Assembly (NCBI GenBank): GCA_914767885.1
Contig: CAJZBQ010000011.1
Span: 930,001 to 994,000, forward strand
Direction: 5' to 3'
Origin: Blepharisma stoltei
Taxonomy: Eukaryota > Ciliophora > Heterotrichea > Heterotrichida > Blepharismidae
Length of the DNA: 64,000 nucleotides
Part shown: positions 1-11,500 of the stretch, one piece after another
Layout: every line of letters starts with the position of its first letter
Position numbering within the stretch: the stretch's first letter is position 1
Position numbers and translations under genes: made by a program
Notes under the pieces: generated by a model
Database searches by the model: none
The model's input: the letters and a program-made list of their open reading frames with translations, nothing else
Told to the model about the DNA's origin: nothing

Positions 1-686
1 TTGAAAGGGTTGAAGCTCACAAGCACCAAGTTTTAAACGAAATTGAAATAATTAACCAAAAAATGAACAAAGAAGAAGCAAAACACAAAAGTGAGCTCGA
101 GCAGCTGCGAAATGCCATAGGTAATGGAGAACAAACACTGAGGCAGCTTATGGAATCAGTACAGAGGTGTAGAAATAAACTGGCTCACGATAAAGAAGAA
201 GTCCTGCAAATCACGAGCGAAATTGAAAATTTGCATAAGGTAAAAGAAGAAGAGGAATCTAAAGGAAAAAATCTGAAAAAAGAGATAGCAAGTTTGCAAA
301 ACCAAATTGATAAATTAAAACAAGAAGAAGACACTGCAATGGTTTTACTTGCGCTGAGTGGACATAGGATTGATGAGAGTGTGAGGCAGAGGATTCATAA
401 ACTTTGTCAGTCTGCCCTGGAGCTTGAAAGCGTGAAAGCTCAGCTGGCAGAAATCCAACAAAAAGAGTACAGATATAAAAAATCGACCCCAGCGCTGGAA
501 GAGCTAGAAAATACTGCACTTTATAGCCAAAAACAGTCTGAAATTAGACCAATCCAAATTTTAGAAGAAACTGCAGGTGGTGAGTATGAAACAGAAGAGG
601 TCAGGAAAATTCTGCATAACCTTGAAGTTACGAGAGAAAGGCTCAGGTCTCTGACCCCAGCTAACGAGCAATCATATGAACAATAA
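1..686 (+). CDS. coiled-coil protein, 3' part (5' end outside window)
   Basis: The frame is open from base 3 to a TAA at 684-686, and no start is needed inside the window because the codons before the first ATG (63) are open and of the same composition. About 227 residues are visible. They are dominated by Glu, Lys, Gln and Leu with heptad-like spacing, so a long coiled coil is likely. I see no catalytic motif, membrane segment or signal peptide. The gene converges on PRMT5 with only 21 bp between the two stops, typical of the compact gene packing here. The family is not recognised; a cytoskeletal or scaffold protein would fit the composition, but that is a guess. Confidence 0.75.
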   Translation, partial: ERVEAHKHQVLNEIEIINQKMNKEEAKHKSELEQLRNAIGNGEQTLRQLMESVQRCRNKLAHDKEEVLQITSEIENLHKVKEEEESKGKNLKKEIASLQNQIDKLKQEEDTAMVLLALSGHRIDESVRQRIHKLCQSALELESVKAQLAEIQQKEYRYKKSTPALEELENTALYSQKQSEIRPIQILEETAGGEYETEEVRKILHNLEVTRERLRSLTPANEQSYEQ

Positions 687-707
687 TCTAAACTATTTAA
701 TCTAGCT

Positions 708-3087
708 TTATCTAACTCCTATCCAATATGTTTTCCCATTCGGATTGTGCAGGCCTGAAGACTTGTACAGCATACCATCTTTCCACATATTAATAACCCA
801 CTCATACCACACTTTTCCGCTCCCACAGCATCTCCATACTGAAATTTCAATTTCTGACCCACCAGGACAAAAAATCGGCTCTTTTATTGGAAAATACATA
901 GGAAACCAAGAGCACATATCCTTAGAATGTGTTTCTGGGACTGTGGAGAGTGTTATGTCTTTATATAATTTTGACTCAAAATAGCCTCCAAAGCCATGGA
1001 TTGTTAGAGGGGTTGCAACTGGAAATTTAAAAGAAGAAAATCTTGAATAGTTTGAGCTAGGGGAAGGATAGTTGAATTGAAAACATTTTTGTGTTGTCCA
1101 TGGGGAGTAAAAATTGTGCAGCATAGAAACATAAGGAGTTTCTGGGACTTTTTCAACTGTGATTGCGTTGGTTCAGTTTTTCTGTGAGGATACTGGGGAT
1201 AAATAGGAAATTGATTCACAAGGTATGCTGATTCCGCCTTCTTTGACTAAGTGTTTTGCGCATTCTAAGCATTCAGGCTCAAGCTCATTATCTCCGAAGC
1301 TTCCAAGCAGTTCGCTAACTAAAATATCAGCTTTTTCTTCTGGTTTTCATTCCCTCATATCACTTTCAATTACTTCAATGTTTTCTCCAGCCCAATCAGT
1401 GCCTATGTAATTCTTACTTAACAAGTTATAAAGTGTCACAATCGCATTACTCCCCCCCCCATCCTTGATCGAACGATTGACTGTAAAAATTCCTAAAAAT
1501 TGGGGAGATTAACCCCATCCTTGATCGAACGATTTTCATATCATGACAATTTTATATATATAAAAATATATTATTTATCAAAAGCTTGGGAAGATACACA
1601 TAATGAAGTTGTTTTCAGAGACTTTGAGACGACAAAAAGCTGCGGAATCGACCATCCGAAGTGATTTAGTCATTTAACATATGCTAAAAAACTCAATAAT
1701 CTAATAAAATACAGATTCTTTAAAATTTTTTTAAAAAAAAAATTAATTTAATAAGGAACAAATAAAAATTTATACAATTTAAAGGGGTAACTAATAAATC
1801 AAAATATTAAAAATTGGCATTTTATGAAATTAATTCAATTTTTTGCTGTAAAAATAATTATTAAATATTCTAAACCCTCTTATTTAAAAGTAAATAAAAC
1901 AAAATATCTATGTTTTTTTATTTTATATATAAATTTTTTTTCCCGAAAATTTTTTTTTTAACCCCCATCCTTGATCGAACGATGGCGAGTCGTTCGATCA
2001 AGGATGGGGGGGGGGGGGAGTTAGGATTTTTATCAAGGGCATAAACCTTTATATTTCTTTGAGCTTTTCTTCCTGCTCTTAAAGCAGCAGATGCTATTGG
2101 ACCTCTGCCAGCTCCAACCACCATAATAATTCTGTAATTTTCATTATCTTTTAACGCTGAATAAATAGCGTTTTCATATAGAAGGTATTTAACAGTGTCT
2201 TTTTCAAAAATATCATAAGTCATGGATTCTAAATTATGCATCAAAGGCTGCAAAGGGATTTGCAAATTGTCCCAATAGTCTATAGAAAAGGACTGAATTT
2301 TATTGAGCTATATAAAAAATACGCGTGGCTGGTTTTTGAATAAATAGCAAATATACCCTCTTATTTGTTCTGCATCTCTAGCTGAGCCTATTAGCACTGA
2401 TGCTTTTAGTTTAAATAATTTTTGTATAAAAACCTGATGCTCTTTTGGCAAAACTGGAAACCCCTGTTTATTTTTTAGAAAAATGTGTCTGGGGATGTGA
2501 ACATTCATGATAGGTTCTCCGAATCATCGGTCTAATATTTTCTCTTCAGGCAGCTCTTTAGTTATTACTAAAGACACTCCAAGCGCAGTCGAGGGTCCTA
2601 CCATGCATCTCAGCGCATTCCAAATTTCCCATTTATCAGCTGGAATTTCCACGTGGACTTTTTGATAATAAAATCCTTTTTCCAAATACTGGTTCAAAAT
2701 TCTCGCAAAATTCGTGCAATGCAGCTGAGGAGTTGGCAGTACAATAGCGTTGACTCCTAAATGGACTGCCCAGTCAATCTGTCTTCCCATCTCTTTTTCC
2801 CATTTTTCTCTTAATTTCGGGCAGCTTGAGTCAGGGTTTATATTTGGGTTGCATTTCCCTTGTATACAGTTATTCCATTGGTCACTGGGAAGGCAAAAGT
2901 CAGATCTTGTAAATGCATTATTTCTTTTAATATCAGGATGTTGGCTATATCTTGGGTGTGATAAAGGGACTCTGAGGAAATCAAAGCTTTCATTTACAGC
3001 TTTTTGCAGCTCTTGTTGGATATTAGCTGGGTAGTTTGTTTCTTTTCCTACATAAAGCTGCCATGGAAACTCTGGACAGGGAAACAT
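708..3087 (-). CDS. PRMT5: protein arginine N-methyltransferase 5, split by one IES and one intron
   Basis: Type II arginine methyltransferase (symmetric dimethylarginine on histones and Sm proteins). In order: an N-terminal TIM-barrel-like region (3087-2323), a 15-nt intron (2308-2322), the Rossmann SAM site VVGAGRGP, the PRMT5-specific Phe in YDIFEKD, then after the IES at 1450-2023 the catalytic double-Glu loop [11 protein letters not shown] and the C-terminal beta-barrel with HGFGGYFE. Removing the IES and intron leaves 1791 nt, 597 codons including TAA, and rejoins LDKNPNA across the insertion exactly as in homologues. TGA occurs in frame at Trp positions, for example after DMRE. It lies 28 bp downstream of the CTP synthase start and could share a promoter region with it. 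Confidence 0.95.
1450..2023. mobile_element. class B MITE-type IES in PRMT5
   Basis: A 574-bp insertion (one TTA copy included) splits PRMT5. The ends are CTCC plus a C-run at 1450 and a G-run plus GGAG ending at 2020, flanked by TTA at 1447-1449 and 2021-2023. An inverted repeat containing TTGATCGAACGAT occurs at both ends. The right end forms a hairpin (about 1971-2006) and the left end carries two direct copies (about 1461 and 1523). The interior is very AT-rich with no convincing ORF. Excision at TTA restores the PRMT5 frame. Its transposase superfamily is unknown. Confidence 0.9.
2308..2322 (-). other. 15-nt intron in PRMT5
   Basis: The minus strand reads GTATTTTTTATATAG, with GT and AG ends. 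It contains an in-frame TAG, and removal joins FKNQPR to LNKIQS in frame with PRMT5 homology on both sides. Confidence 0.93.
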
Positions 3088-3115
3088 TTTTATGTGAATT
3101 ATTAGAGGAATTTTC

Positions 3116-4798
3116 TTAATTAAACTCTATATGCCGCGAGTCGATTAAACCAGAAGGCAAGAGGTTAATGGCTGCTAAAATGAAACCGTAGTAGATAGGA
3201 GATGGGGTGAATGGGGAGGTCTTGAATTCGGGGTGGTATTGGGTCCCGAGGAAGAATGGGTGGGTTTGCTGAGAAAGCTCAACTACTTCCATTCTGGTAT
3301 TGGTAGGGTCTTTGCCTGAGAAAATTAGCCCGGCTTCTTCAAATCTAGTGATATATTGAGGGTTTACTTCAAATCTGTGACGATGCCTTTCCCATACTAC
3401 AGATGACCCATTATAAAGCCTGTATGCTAACGAATCTTGAGTCAAACTTGTAGGCTTTGAGCCTAGTCGCATGGTATGTCCTTTGTTTTCTTTATCAAAA
3501 TCAGGCATGTCAATTATAACTGGATTCTCTGTATGCTCATCAACTTCAGTTGAATTAGCACTCAGCCCTAGCACATTTCGTGCATATTCTATAACAGCCA
3601 TCTGCATTCCTAAGCAAATCCCTAGCATAGGTTTTTTATTTTCTCTTGCATACTTAACCGTCAATATTTTCCCTTCTGCACCTCTTCCTCCAAATCCTCC
3701 GGCCACCAAAACTCCTTGACTTTGATAAACTTTTTCCCAGTCAGGATGTTCAGGATTTTCTAAATTTTCAGATTCTACCCAAGTAAGGTTCAATTTTCGC
3801 TTGCAGGCCATCGCAGCATGGAAAAGAGCTTTAACAAGCGACATATAGGCGTCTTGGCTTTCTGTGTATTTCCCGACTATTACAATTGTCACTGTTGTGT
3901 TGTCTTCTTTGAGTCTCTCCCATAAGCTTACATAACTAATGTATCTTGAAAGGTTTGGAACGCGCCATTCTATATTTAGCTTGTCACAAATTTGTTTAGA
4001 AATCCCTTGGCTTTCAAGCTGGACTGGGACCTTATAGACTGTATTCACATCTTCGCAGCAGAAAACACGATCTGGTCTTGCATTAGTAAATAAAGCGATT
4101 TTTTCTTTTGTGGCCATATCTAGCGGGACTTCGCTTCTGCAGACTATCATATCAGCAATTAGGCCAAGTGATCTTAATTCTTTATTTCCATGCTGCGTCG
4201 GTTTTGTTTTCAATTCTCCTGATCCTCGAAGATAAGGAACGAAGCTTGTGAAAATCAAGCAAACGTTCTCAAGTCCTACCTTCAAAATAAGCTGTCTTAG
4301 AGCTTCAAAATAAGTCGCGCCTTCAATGTCTCCGACAGTCCCTCCCACTTCTACCAAGCAGATATCAGGCTTTGACTCCTCATTTGTGTCTCTGTCAAAA
4401 ATAGGCTGCTGGGAAACCCTGAAAATCCAGTTCTGAATTTCGTCTGTTACGTGAGGCACAACCTGAACAGTTTTCCCGAGATAATCGCCACGCCTTTCTT
4501 TTTCTATTATATTTTTGTATATTTTTCCAGTGGTAATGTTGTGGTCCCAGGTGAGGGTCAGGTTCAAAAACCTCTCGTAATTTCCTAAGTCCAAGTCCAC
4601 TTCTCCACCATCGTCTAGCACAAATACCTCGCCGTGCTCATATGGGCTCATTGTTCCTGCATCAATATTTAGATATGGATCAATCTTAATTGCAGTAAGC
4701 TTATAGCCGCAGGCTTTTAATATTACTCCAATACTACTTACGATGGTGCCTTTGCCAATGCCACTAACAGTTCCACCACAAATTACGAGGTATTTCAT
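3116..4798 (-). CDS. CTP synthase
   Basis: Glutamine-dependent CTP synthase makes CTP from UTP, ATP and glutamine in the cytosol. The single 560-residue frame has no intron or IES. The N-terminal amidoligase domain begins with the family signature around CGGTVSGIGKG, followed by IKIDPYLNIDAGTMSP and GEVFVLDDGGE. The C-terminal class I glutamine amidotransferase domain has the nucleophile in GICLGMQ and the His-x-Glu pair in QYHPEF. Length is typical for eukaryotic CTP synthase. The ATG at 4798 opens directly with the conserved N-terminus, so the start is secure. It is followed on the same strand by PRMT5. Confidence 0.97.
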   Translation of the reverse strand: MKYLVICGGTVSGIGKGTIVSSIGVILKACGYKLTAIKIDPYLNIDAGTMSPYEHGEVFVLDDGGEVDLDLGNYERFLNLTLTWDHNITTGKIYKNIIEKERRGDYLGKTVQVVPHVTDEIQNWIFRVSQQPIFDRDTNEESKPDICLVEVGGTVGDIEGATYFEALRQLILKVGLENVCLIFTSFVPYLRGSGELKTKPTQHGNKELRSLGLIADMIVCRSEVPLDMATKEKIALFTNARPDRVFCCEDVNTVYKVPVQLESQGISKQICDKLNIEWRVPNLSRYISYVSLWERLKEDNTTVTIVIVGKYTESQDAYMSLVKALFHAAMACKRKLNLTWVESENLENPEHPDWEKVYQSQGVLVAGGFGGRGAEGKILTVKYARENKKPMLGICLGMQMAVIEYARNVLGLSANSTEVDEHTENPVIIDMPDFDKENKGHTMRLGSKPTSLTQDSLAYRLYNGSSVVWERHRHRFEVNPQYITRFEEAGLIFSGKDPTNTRMEVVELSQQTHPFFLGTQYHPEFKTSPFTPSPIYYGFILAAINLLPSGLIDSRHIEFN

Positions 4799-4957
4799 AT
4801 TTTATAATAAATATTAATTTTTTTTGTGAATTTTATATCAAAATATATGAGTTAGGATTTATGAAAAATGGACTTTAATAGCTAATTAAGGTTCTGCTTT
4901 GCTATTTCGAGTAGTAGTTAATTCATCCTAAAATGCTTAATAAAGTTTCATTATTAG

Positions 4958-7900
4958 TTATTTCCACAAAATCCCCTTCACATCATCCAAAGTGTACTTT
5001 CCCAGGCAGGTTGGACATTTTCTCTTCTTATTGGCGATATTGTCCTCAAGGCACTTCCTGCAAAATGTATGAAAACATTTCGTGATCAGTGCATCTTTGG
5101 GTCTCGCGCAACAAATGCTACACCTCACCATATTCTAAATATTTCTTACTCTATACTTCGTCAGCTCATTATTGATAATGTCATTCGCAGACGTAAATTT
5201 CTCATACTCCTTTGCCTTGCACCATTTTTCCTCATAGATTTTCATCTGTTTGACAGCTTGCTGATACATAAGCTGAAACTGTATTGCATCAGTCGCACTT
5301 TTAATGCTGAGTTTTTCTGTCTTCAATAACTTATCATGCCATTCTTTTTTCGCTATCATTAGCTCTTCATTTTTCCTCAAAACTTCTTCATTCTGGTTGT
5401 AATAGTGCCTCAGTCGGTCTTCAAAAGTTTTAAGCTTGCTTTCCAAAGATGAGGTAAAATAATCAGGAGAGACTGAAAAAAATACATTGATGTTTTTTCC
5501 ATCTGCTTTTTCAGTTGAAAGTGACTAAAAATTTTAAAAAATTGTTTTTAATATTTAAAAAGTATAACGTCGAATAAACATAATGGTGCATTTTACCAAA
5601 AAGCAGGCGGAAAAAAAATCAATGTAGTCTTTATTCGGCCACACGGTAAAATCGCTTTGGAATTTAAGCTTGTTTTCTGCTTCTTTGACTACGTCTTTAA
5701 GCTTGGCAATAGTTTCGTCTTTGTTTGTGATTATTGCTTCGTAGGCTAGTTTTTCTTTTTCGCGCAAGGTTTTCCAGTTGCTTTCTTTGACTCTTTCGTT
5801 CATGAGCTGGATGTGATTTTTTTCTTTTTCATCAAGAAGGTTTACAAGAACTTTATTTTTCTTCATGGTTTCTTCGTAGGCATTGCCTGTCACTTCGATT
5901 TCGTTTATGAGATTTTCGTTGTTTTTTCTTTCATTTTTGACCTCTTGCTTTAAGTGCTTTACCTGTCCTTCAAGTTTTGCGATTATGTGGTCTTTGGCTT
6001 TTGCGTGCTGCTTTAGCTCCAAAATTTGGTTTCTTTGTTCTTTAAGCCTGACATCAAGCTCAATTTCGTTTTCCCCTGCGACGTTTTCATCTGGAACTGT
6101 CTTCATATTGCTGATTTCAATTTCTTTTAAGTGAAGATTGTCCTTCAGCTCATAAATCACCTTTAAGTCTTCCATACTTTTATTTTCCAGCTCCAGCTTG
6201 TCTTTTTTTAAGTCCGCAATCTTCTTTTTCAAATTCAGCTTCTGCTGTTCTAGCTCTTCAATATGCTTCTGGAAATGCTCTGTGTCCCTCTGTGTGTTTT
6301 TATCCCTTTTTAGCGCTTCATACTCAAATCTAGCCTCATCTCTTTCTTTTGCGATATTAATGTTTTTGCTTTTTAAGGCTCCTATCTCTTCATAGAGAGC
6401 TAGAATTTTTTTTTCCTCTTCAGCGATAACTCCTGCGATTTCCCTTTCTTTGGCTTCATTGAACTCGTCATTGATTTTCTGAAGCTCTTCATTTTTCTTC
6501 TTAATGGTATCGTGGTTTTTTATCATGGTCTTCGCCTGGGCTATCAAGCTTCTAAAAGCCTTGGTCCTTACAAACCGCTCCTCAGAGACCTCTAGCTCTA
6601 TTTGCATTTTCTGGGCTCTTTGTATCTGCTCTTCAAGATTTGTTTTTAGGTGGTCTCTTTCGTCTTGAAGTTTGCCGAGGGAATTTTTGAGTTCTTTTAT
6701 ATCTTGAGAGTCCTCCTCAGTGGTTGCTGCCTCTGATTTGCGGGCGCCACATCGGCAGGGGCACTTACATTTTAGCGCAATTTCCACCGCACTTAATTTA
6801 GTAGTCAAAGACTGATTGGTAGACTTGAGATCATCAGCGATAGCTTCAGTGCGGGTCTGTTCTTGGACTGTCCTTGACAATGTGTCTTTTAGTCTCTGGA
6901 TAATTATAAAATGGCGACATTCCTGAGGTATCGATCTGCATTTTTTAAGTATGAAGCTCATTTTACATGGGAATTCTACCCGGCCAAGGCAGCTAAGCAG
7001 CTTGAAGGGGAGGCGCCTGCTCTCTTTGCAGTCCCTAGGTAGTTTTAAGGGCCTCACCAACGACGGAGTCTTTAGAAGCTACGCTTCGTCAAGGAAGACA
7101 GAAGTCTCTCACTTTTGAGCTTCAAAGTCGGCAACACACCGTTTCCAAGCGTGCCCTGGCGAATCGAAGTAGGAAGCCTTCAGCAGCCTGTGGGTCCGTT
7201 ATGTATAAAAAACAGGGAAGCTCTGTTGCTGCTACCTCATAGTTACGTTAAGCGGGACACTATGCATCTATATTTCTTAAAGCTAAAGTCTTTTAGACGC
7301 TGAATTTCTCGCTGATATTCACTGATGTCGGAACAAGCCTATATAAAACTCACTTTTACGTACGAATCAGTCAATTCACTGTTTTTCTTGCCAATTTCGT
7401 CTTGAGGGATTCCACTTTTCAGCTTGGAAATGACGCCTAGGAGCTGCCGAAACCCACCTCTAGTGAGTTCAGACATCTGACTAAGCCCTTCTTCGTCTTG
7501 AATTAAGAAGGAAAATGGGCTGCTGCCATCAACTAACTCGATATTACACTTTTCATAGGAATAAGCTTGACATAGTGCGTTTATATCTCTAACCAGTTTT
7601 TTCCAAGAGCTATTGTGCTTTGAGATATAGTCATTCAGCTTGTTATTCTCGCTACTCAATCTTGCGTTTTCTTGAGAAAGTCTAGCCAGCTCAGCAGATT
7701 CAGCTAATTTAGTATTCTGAGAAAGATTTTTTAAAGATATTTTTAAGTATATAGAAAATCAATGCTTTATTTGCAAAATTAGTGACGTATTTTATATTAA
7801 AAAGAGGGCGAAACGTTACGTTAGTAAAATACTAACCCCCCATCCATGATCGAATATACCATTGTAAAGATTTGGAATTATAGTGCCATTCTTAATCGAA

Positions 7901-8285
7901 CGATTTTTATATAATCAAGCATAAAATATGCTCATTACCCTGCCTCAAATCGAGCTACCTATATTTGATAGTGGCCAATCTCAGAGATTATACTATGCAA
8001 TTGCTTCTATGTGGTTACTTGCATTTCTGCTAATATTTCATACTATATCTCTGGCTCTGTGCAATCATATTTTACAAGAAAAAATTAATAATATAAATAA
8101 TTTTAGGTTATTAAAATTTATTCGCAATATTTGTTCATATTTTTTTTAAACTTCTATCTTAGTAGAATGGGTTATAGGCTCTTTAAGGATAGGGGAGTAA
8201 GTTTTTATATAAAGAATATATTTGAAGACTCGATTGGATCTTTACTTTCTATCTTTTGCCTCTTTGTAGGCTCTCCAGTAGACAT
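4958..8285 (-). CDS. BRE1-type RING E3 ubiquitin ligase with several IESs
   Basis: BRE1 (RNF20/40) monoubiquitinates histone H2B. The gene has the expected form: a long coiled coil rich in Glu, Lys and Gln, then a C-terminal C3HC4 RING in the last exon beginning VRCSICCARPKD and ending CPTCLGKY, TAA at 4958-4960. The proposed start is ATG at 8283-8285 (MSTGEPTKRQK). Two 15-nt introns (5135-5149, 7339-7353) and IESs at 7836-8200 and 6893-7296 are well supported. A fourth insertion near 5462-5626 is clear, but its exact ends are not. In-frame stops remaining between about 7735 and 7835 and before 8200 imply one more short IES whose length must be a multiple of three. The 5' 200 codons are therefore provisional. 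Confidence 0.85.
5135..5149 (-). other. 15-nt intron in BRE1-like gene
   Basis: The minus strand reads GTAAGAAATATTTAG and contains a TAG. Removal fuses the coiled coil (ELTKYR) to the RING exon (NMVRCSIC) in frame. Confidence 0.93.
5462..5626. mobile_element. inverted-repeat IES in BRE1-like gene, ends ambiguous
   Basis: Imperfect inverted repeats of about 30 bp (TACATTGATG... and its complement) bound 5485-5624 with TA at each end. Excision at those TAs gives 142 bp and puts the coding exon out of frame. Using the next TA at 5460-5461 instead removes 165 bp and gives an in-frame junction (KDYFTSSLE). I report the frame-preserving span; the true boundary is uncertain. Confidence 0.6.
6893..7296. 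mobile_element. class C retroposon-like IES in BRE1-like gene
   Basis: A 404-bp insertion, GC-richer than its surroundings, is flanked by a 9-bp direct repeat GTCTTTTAG (6884-6892 and 7288-7296). Removing one repeat plus the insert rejoins EIQRLKD to TLSRTVQ in frame. No coding capacity is evident. The target duplication contains TA, so TA-directed excision would give the same product. Confidence 0.8.
7339..7353 (-). other. 15-nt intron in BRE1-like gene
   Basis: The minus strand reads GTGAGTTTTATATAG and ends in TAG. Removal joins SYVK to ACSDISEYQ in frame. Confidence 0.88.
7836..8200. mobile_element. decayed class B MITE-type IES near the BRE1-like start
   Basis: 365 bp between TAA copies (7833-7835, 8198-8200). 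The left end (C-run, ATCCATGATCGA) and right end (AAGGATAGGGGAG) are mutated versions of the PRMT5 insertion. Two degenerate copies of the GATCGAACGAT repeat lie near 7850 and 7895. An open stretch of 73 codons at 7928-8149 has no recognisable relatives and is probably chance. Confidence 0.75.
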
Positions 8286-8516
8286 ATTTAATTTTATTTA
8301 ATTTCGAAGGGCTTATTTAATATGTTGGGTAATTCCACCAACTCGTTCTCCTAACTTTCCTCTCTCCATGGGCAAGAATTTTTTTTGCTAATTTTTATGG
8401 CTAATTTTTTATGATTTTTAAAAAGTTGACTCTCAAAAGAAATATCAAAATTAATTTTTAAAATTTTGCTTCAAGATTCTACCGTAAAATTATCAAGATA
8501 TTTCTTATTCGATTTA
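8286..8516. other. intergenic spacer
   Basis: AT-rich DNA between the start of the BRE1-like gene and the stop of coatomer beta, both on the minus strand. It should hold the BRE1 promoter and the coatomer 3' end. No distinct motif is visible. Confidence 0.5.
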
Positions 8517-11500
8517 TTAATTATATATCAAAATATTTATATTTATATAAAAATATTTATTCGAAAATATTTCGCTTATAGCATAGGGAGAGGATAAGCA
8601 CTTTGCCATGCCATCAGTCTTAGCTCTTATCCTAATATTTCCTGCAATTCCATTTTCTTTTCTTTCTATTGACACATTCATAAGAGCGTCCTCAGCAAAT
8701 CTAGACTGTCCATACAAGTTGCAGACCAAGAAGTGCTCACTGCAAAGCATCACACTTTCAGGTGTCAAAATGGCCATATTAGACATTTTTGATAGTTTTT
8801 GAACATACTCAAGAAGGTTAGTTTTAGGGCTATTTACGGACACAGGACTTTCCCATTTAAAATCTTGCCATAGCTGTCTGAAATGAGACTCACTGCAGAT
8901 GGCTGGGTGTATATACTCGATTGCATCAATTGTGATTTCATTTAAGGTGATTAAGTTTAGGTTTCCTCCTTTCGGAGAGTCATAAGTTAAGTTCCCAAAA
9001 ATGACTCCAGCCTCAGAGCTGCTAACTTTTACGCTTGCTTTAATCTGTGCTGATTTTCCAGGGGCTAAATTGATAGGTAAAGGCTTTTCTACCATTTTTA
9101 AGTCCCCTTGAGAAGCAAGCTCTAATGTCAAATTTTGAAGAGTTTCACTGGATTTGTTAAAAACTGAGAACTCTAGTACAATGTCATATAAATGCATCCT
9201 CATCATACATTCCACGTAGACTGGATCACCAAGGCCAGTCAGTTGTCGGACCCTGCTGACTCTTTTGCCATAGTCTTCATCAGTGTCTTGGAATATGGCT
9301 TTAAAGGCGTCTTCTTCAATGAAGTCCATATCACTAATCCCATCTCTTCCTCTAAGCTGCTTAATGGTAAGCAAATCGTCAGGCTGGGTAATAAACTTTT
9401 CGTCTTCTAGCTGCTCTTCTATTTGTTTAGCAATTGTTTGGCAATGGCTGTAAAGCTCTTTTCCTCCTTGAAGCCAGCCAGGGTATATTAGGCCTGTGAG
9501 TGTTTGGAAGCATTGTAAAATTCTTTCAAAGTTGTCAGGGTCAATGGAAAATGGGACTTCACTGTATTCTTTTTCAGCTTTGTTTTTCAATGGGTAAGTT
9601 CGGAGCTGTACCAGCCCACAAAGGATTAATAGGATGTCTTGCTTGTAGTTTTCTCGGTTTTTCTCTTCAACTTTATATAATAATTTTGTAAGAGCAATAG
9701 CTATTGCGGTAACTAAATATAATTAATTATAGTGAATTTTTATTTAAATTAAAATAGAATTTAAATTTTAGAAACAGCTTGATTTTGTATAAAAATCGAC
9801 TTCTTCTACCTCAGTCAACAGTTTCCTAAGCCCACTTACACTTTTTGGCCTTGAGAAGTCAAAAGTTGATATAATCTGTGTGCCATAAGTCCCATCTGGC
9901 AAAATCACTGTACGATGAATTTGTTCTTGCTCATCTTTTACAGCTTCTGTATGGGCAATTCTTTCTCTTTTATTGATAAATGGACCTTCACCAATTGTGT
10001 TGAGAATCAAAACTATTGTTTTAGCTGGGTCTTTTGTGTACTCTGATAGCATCCACAATGCACTTCTATACACCTGCGCAGAAGAAATTTCAGCAAAAAT
10101 ATGATGGAGCTTATCAATAATATTGCTTTGTAAAGACTGATAGCTAGACATCAGCTGCTGGACAAAGCTCGCCACTTCTGCAGAGGTTGAAGCTTGAAGC
10201 AAACAACAGTCCATTAAAACTTCAACAAGTCCTAATTGCCCAGTGATATCAGGGAAACTGACTGCGCACTTGTGAAGGGCTATAATTAAAAGCTCTTGGT
10301 ATGGGAATTCTTCTTTTTGCCCTTGCACATTTAGAAGCTCTTTTTTGAGAATCCTTACAATTTCTTCCACATTTCGCGAAGATAAAAGTTCCAGCACAAG
10401 ATCTAAGCACTTTTTCCTGATATCGTTAGAAGGGCTTGACAAGGATCTTAACAAATCTACAGCTTGCTCTTGCAAAAGTTTTGGAAACTGTGGTCTTATA
10501 TCGGCTAGTTTTTCTAGAACTAACAATTTTACATTATTATCTGCACTAGGGTCATTAAGAAGCTTGATAAACGTAGAAATTGCTGTTTTGACTGCATTAG
10601 GGGATTTTGTCAATTGAATAATGGTAGACGCACACTCAAAAAGCACGCTTTGAGACTTGCTGGTATTTGCTAGTTGGAATATTGATTTCATATGTCTTCC
10701 TTTTTCCTGTGGATTTGCCTTGCAGACTCTTTTAAGTTCATCAAGCACCACAAGCTGCAAAATATCAGCGCTTGGCCCAAATGATGAGCTATTATCTTCT
10801 TCATCAGCCAACACTGAGCTTAAGTATTTCATAGCTACTTCTGGCTGAGCTTCGAACAAAAAGAGCAATGCATTCCTACGTGTACTTAAATCGGTCTCGC
10901 TCTTCAAAAGTTCATCTACTTTTTCAACAGCGTCTGGTAGCAAGCTGTCGCCAAATGACATATAAATACTGTAAACACACATAACGGCGTTTCTCCTCAC
11001 ATATGGGTGGCGATGATTCAGATTGTCGACCACAGGCTGAAGCAAGCTGTCCATCATTTCTCTATACTTCATCTTAGCAACTAAACGAAGAGTTTTGGCC
11101 CTCACAAATTCATTAGGACTAACTCCCCCCCCCCCTCCGTGAGCGAACAAAAAAATTTTGTTCGCTCACGGAGGGGGGTTAATTTTTTTTTTTTAAAAAA
11201 AATTTATATATAAATTTTATAAAAAATATTTTTTTCGAAATTTAAAAAAATCCTAATTTGCAAAAATTGGGAAGCAAATATTAATTTAATTTGCAAAATT
11301 TATGTTTTAAAACGCAATTTGTTTAAAATTAAACAGAATTAGCTCTAGATTTCATTATACTAATTATCACTTATATATCAAAATTTTTTTCCATTAAAAT
11401 TTTTTCTATTAAAAAAATTTTTGTTCACTCACGGAGGGTGGGTTTTTGGTCAAAAAATGGCGATTTTTCTAATGGTTTTGTTCGCTCACGGAGGGGGGGG

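Noticed and set aside
708-3087. TGA as selenocysteine, or the gene as a pseudogene
   Set aside because: TGA falls at conserved Trp positions in many unrelated genes and no SECIS-like requirement is evident. Codon reassignment explains all cases.
7928-8149. 73-codon hydrophobic ORF inside the BRE1 IES
   Set aside because: It sits wholly in a decayed MITE, has no counterpart in the intact class B copy and shows no known domain.
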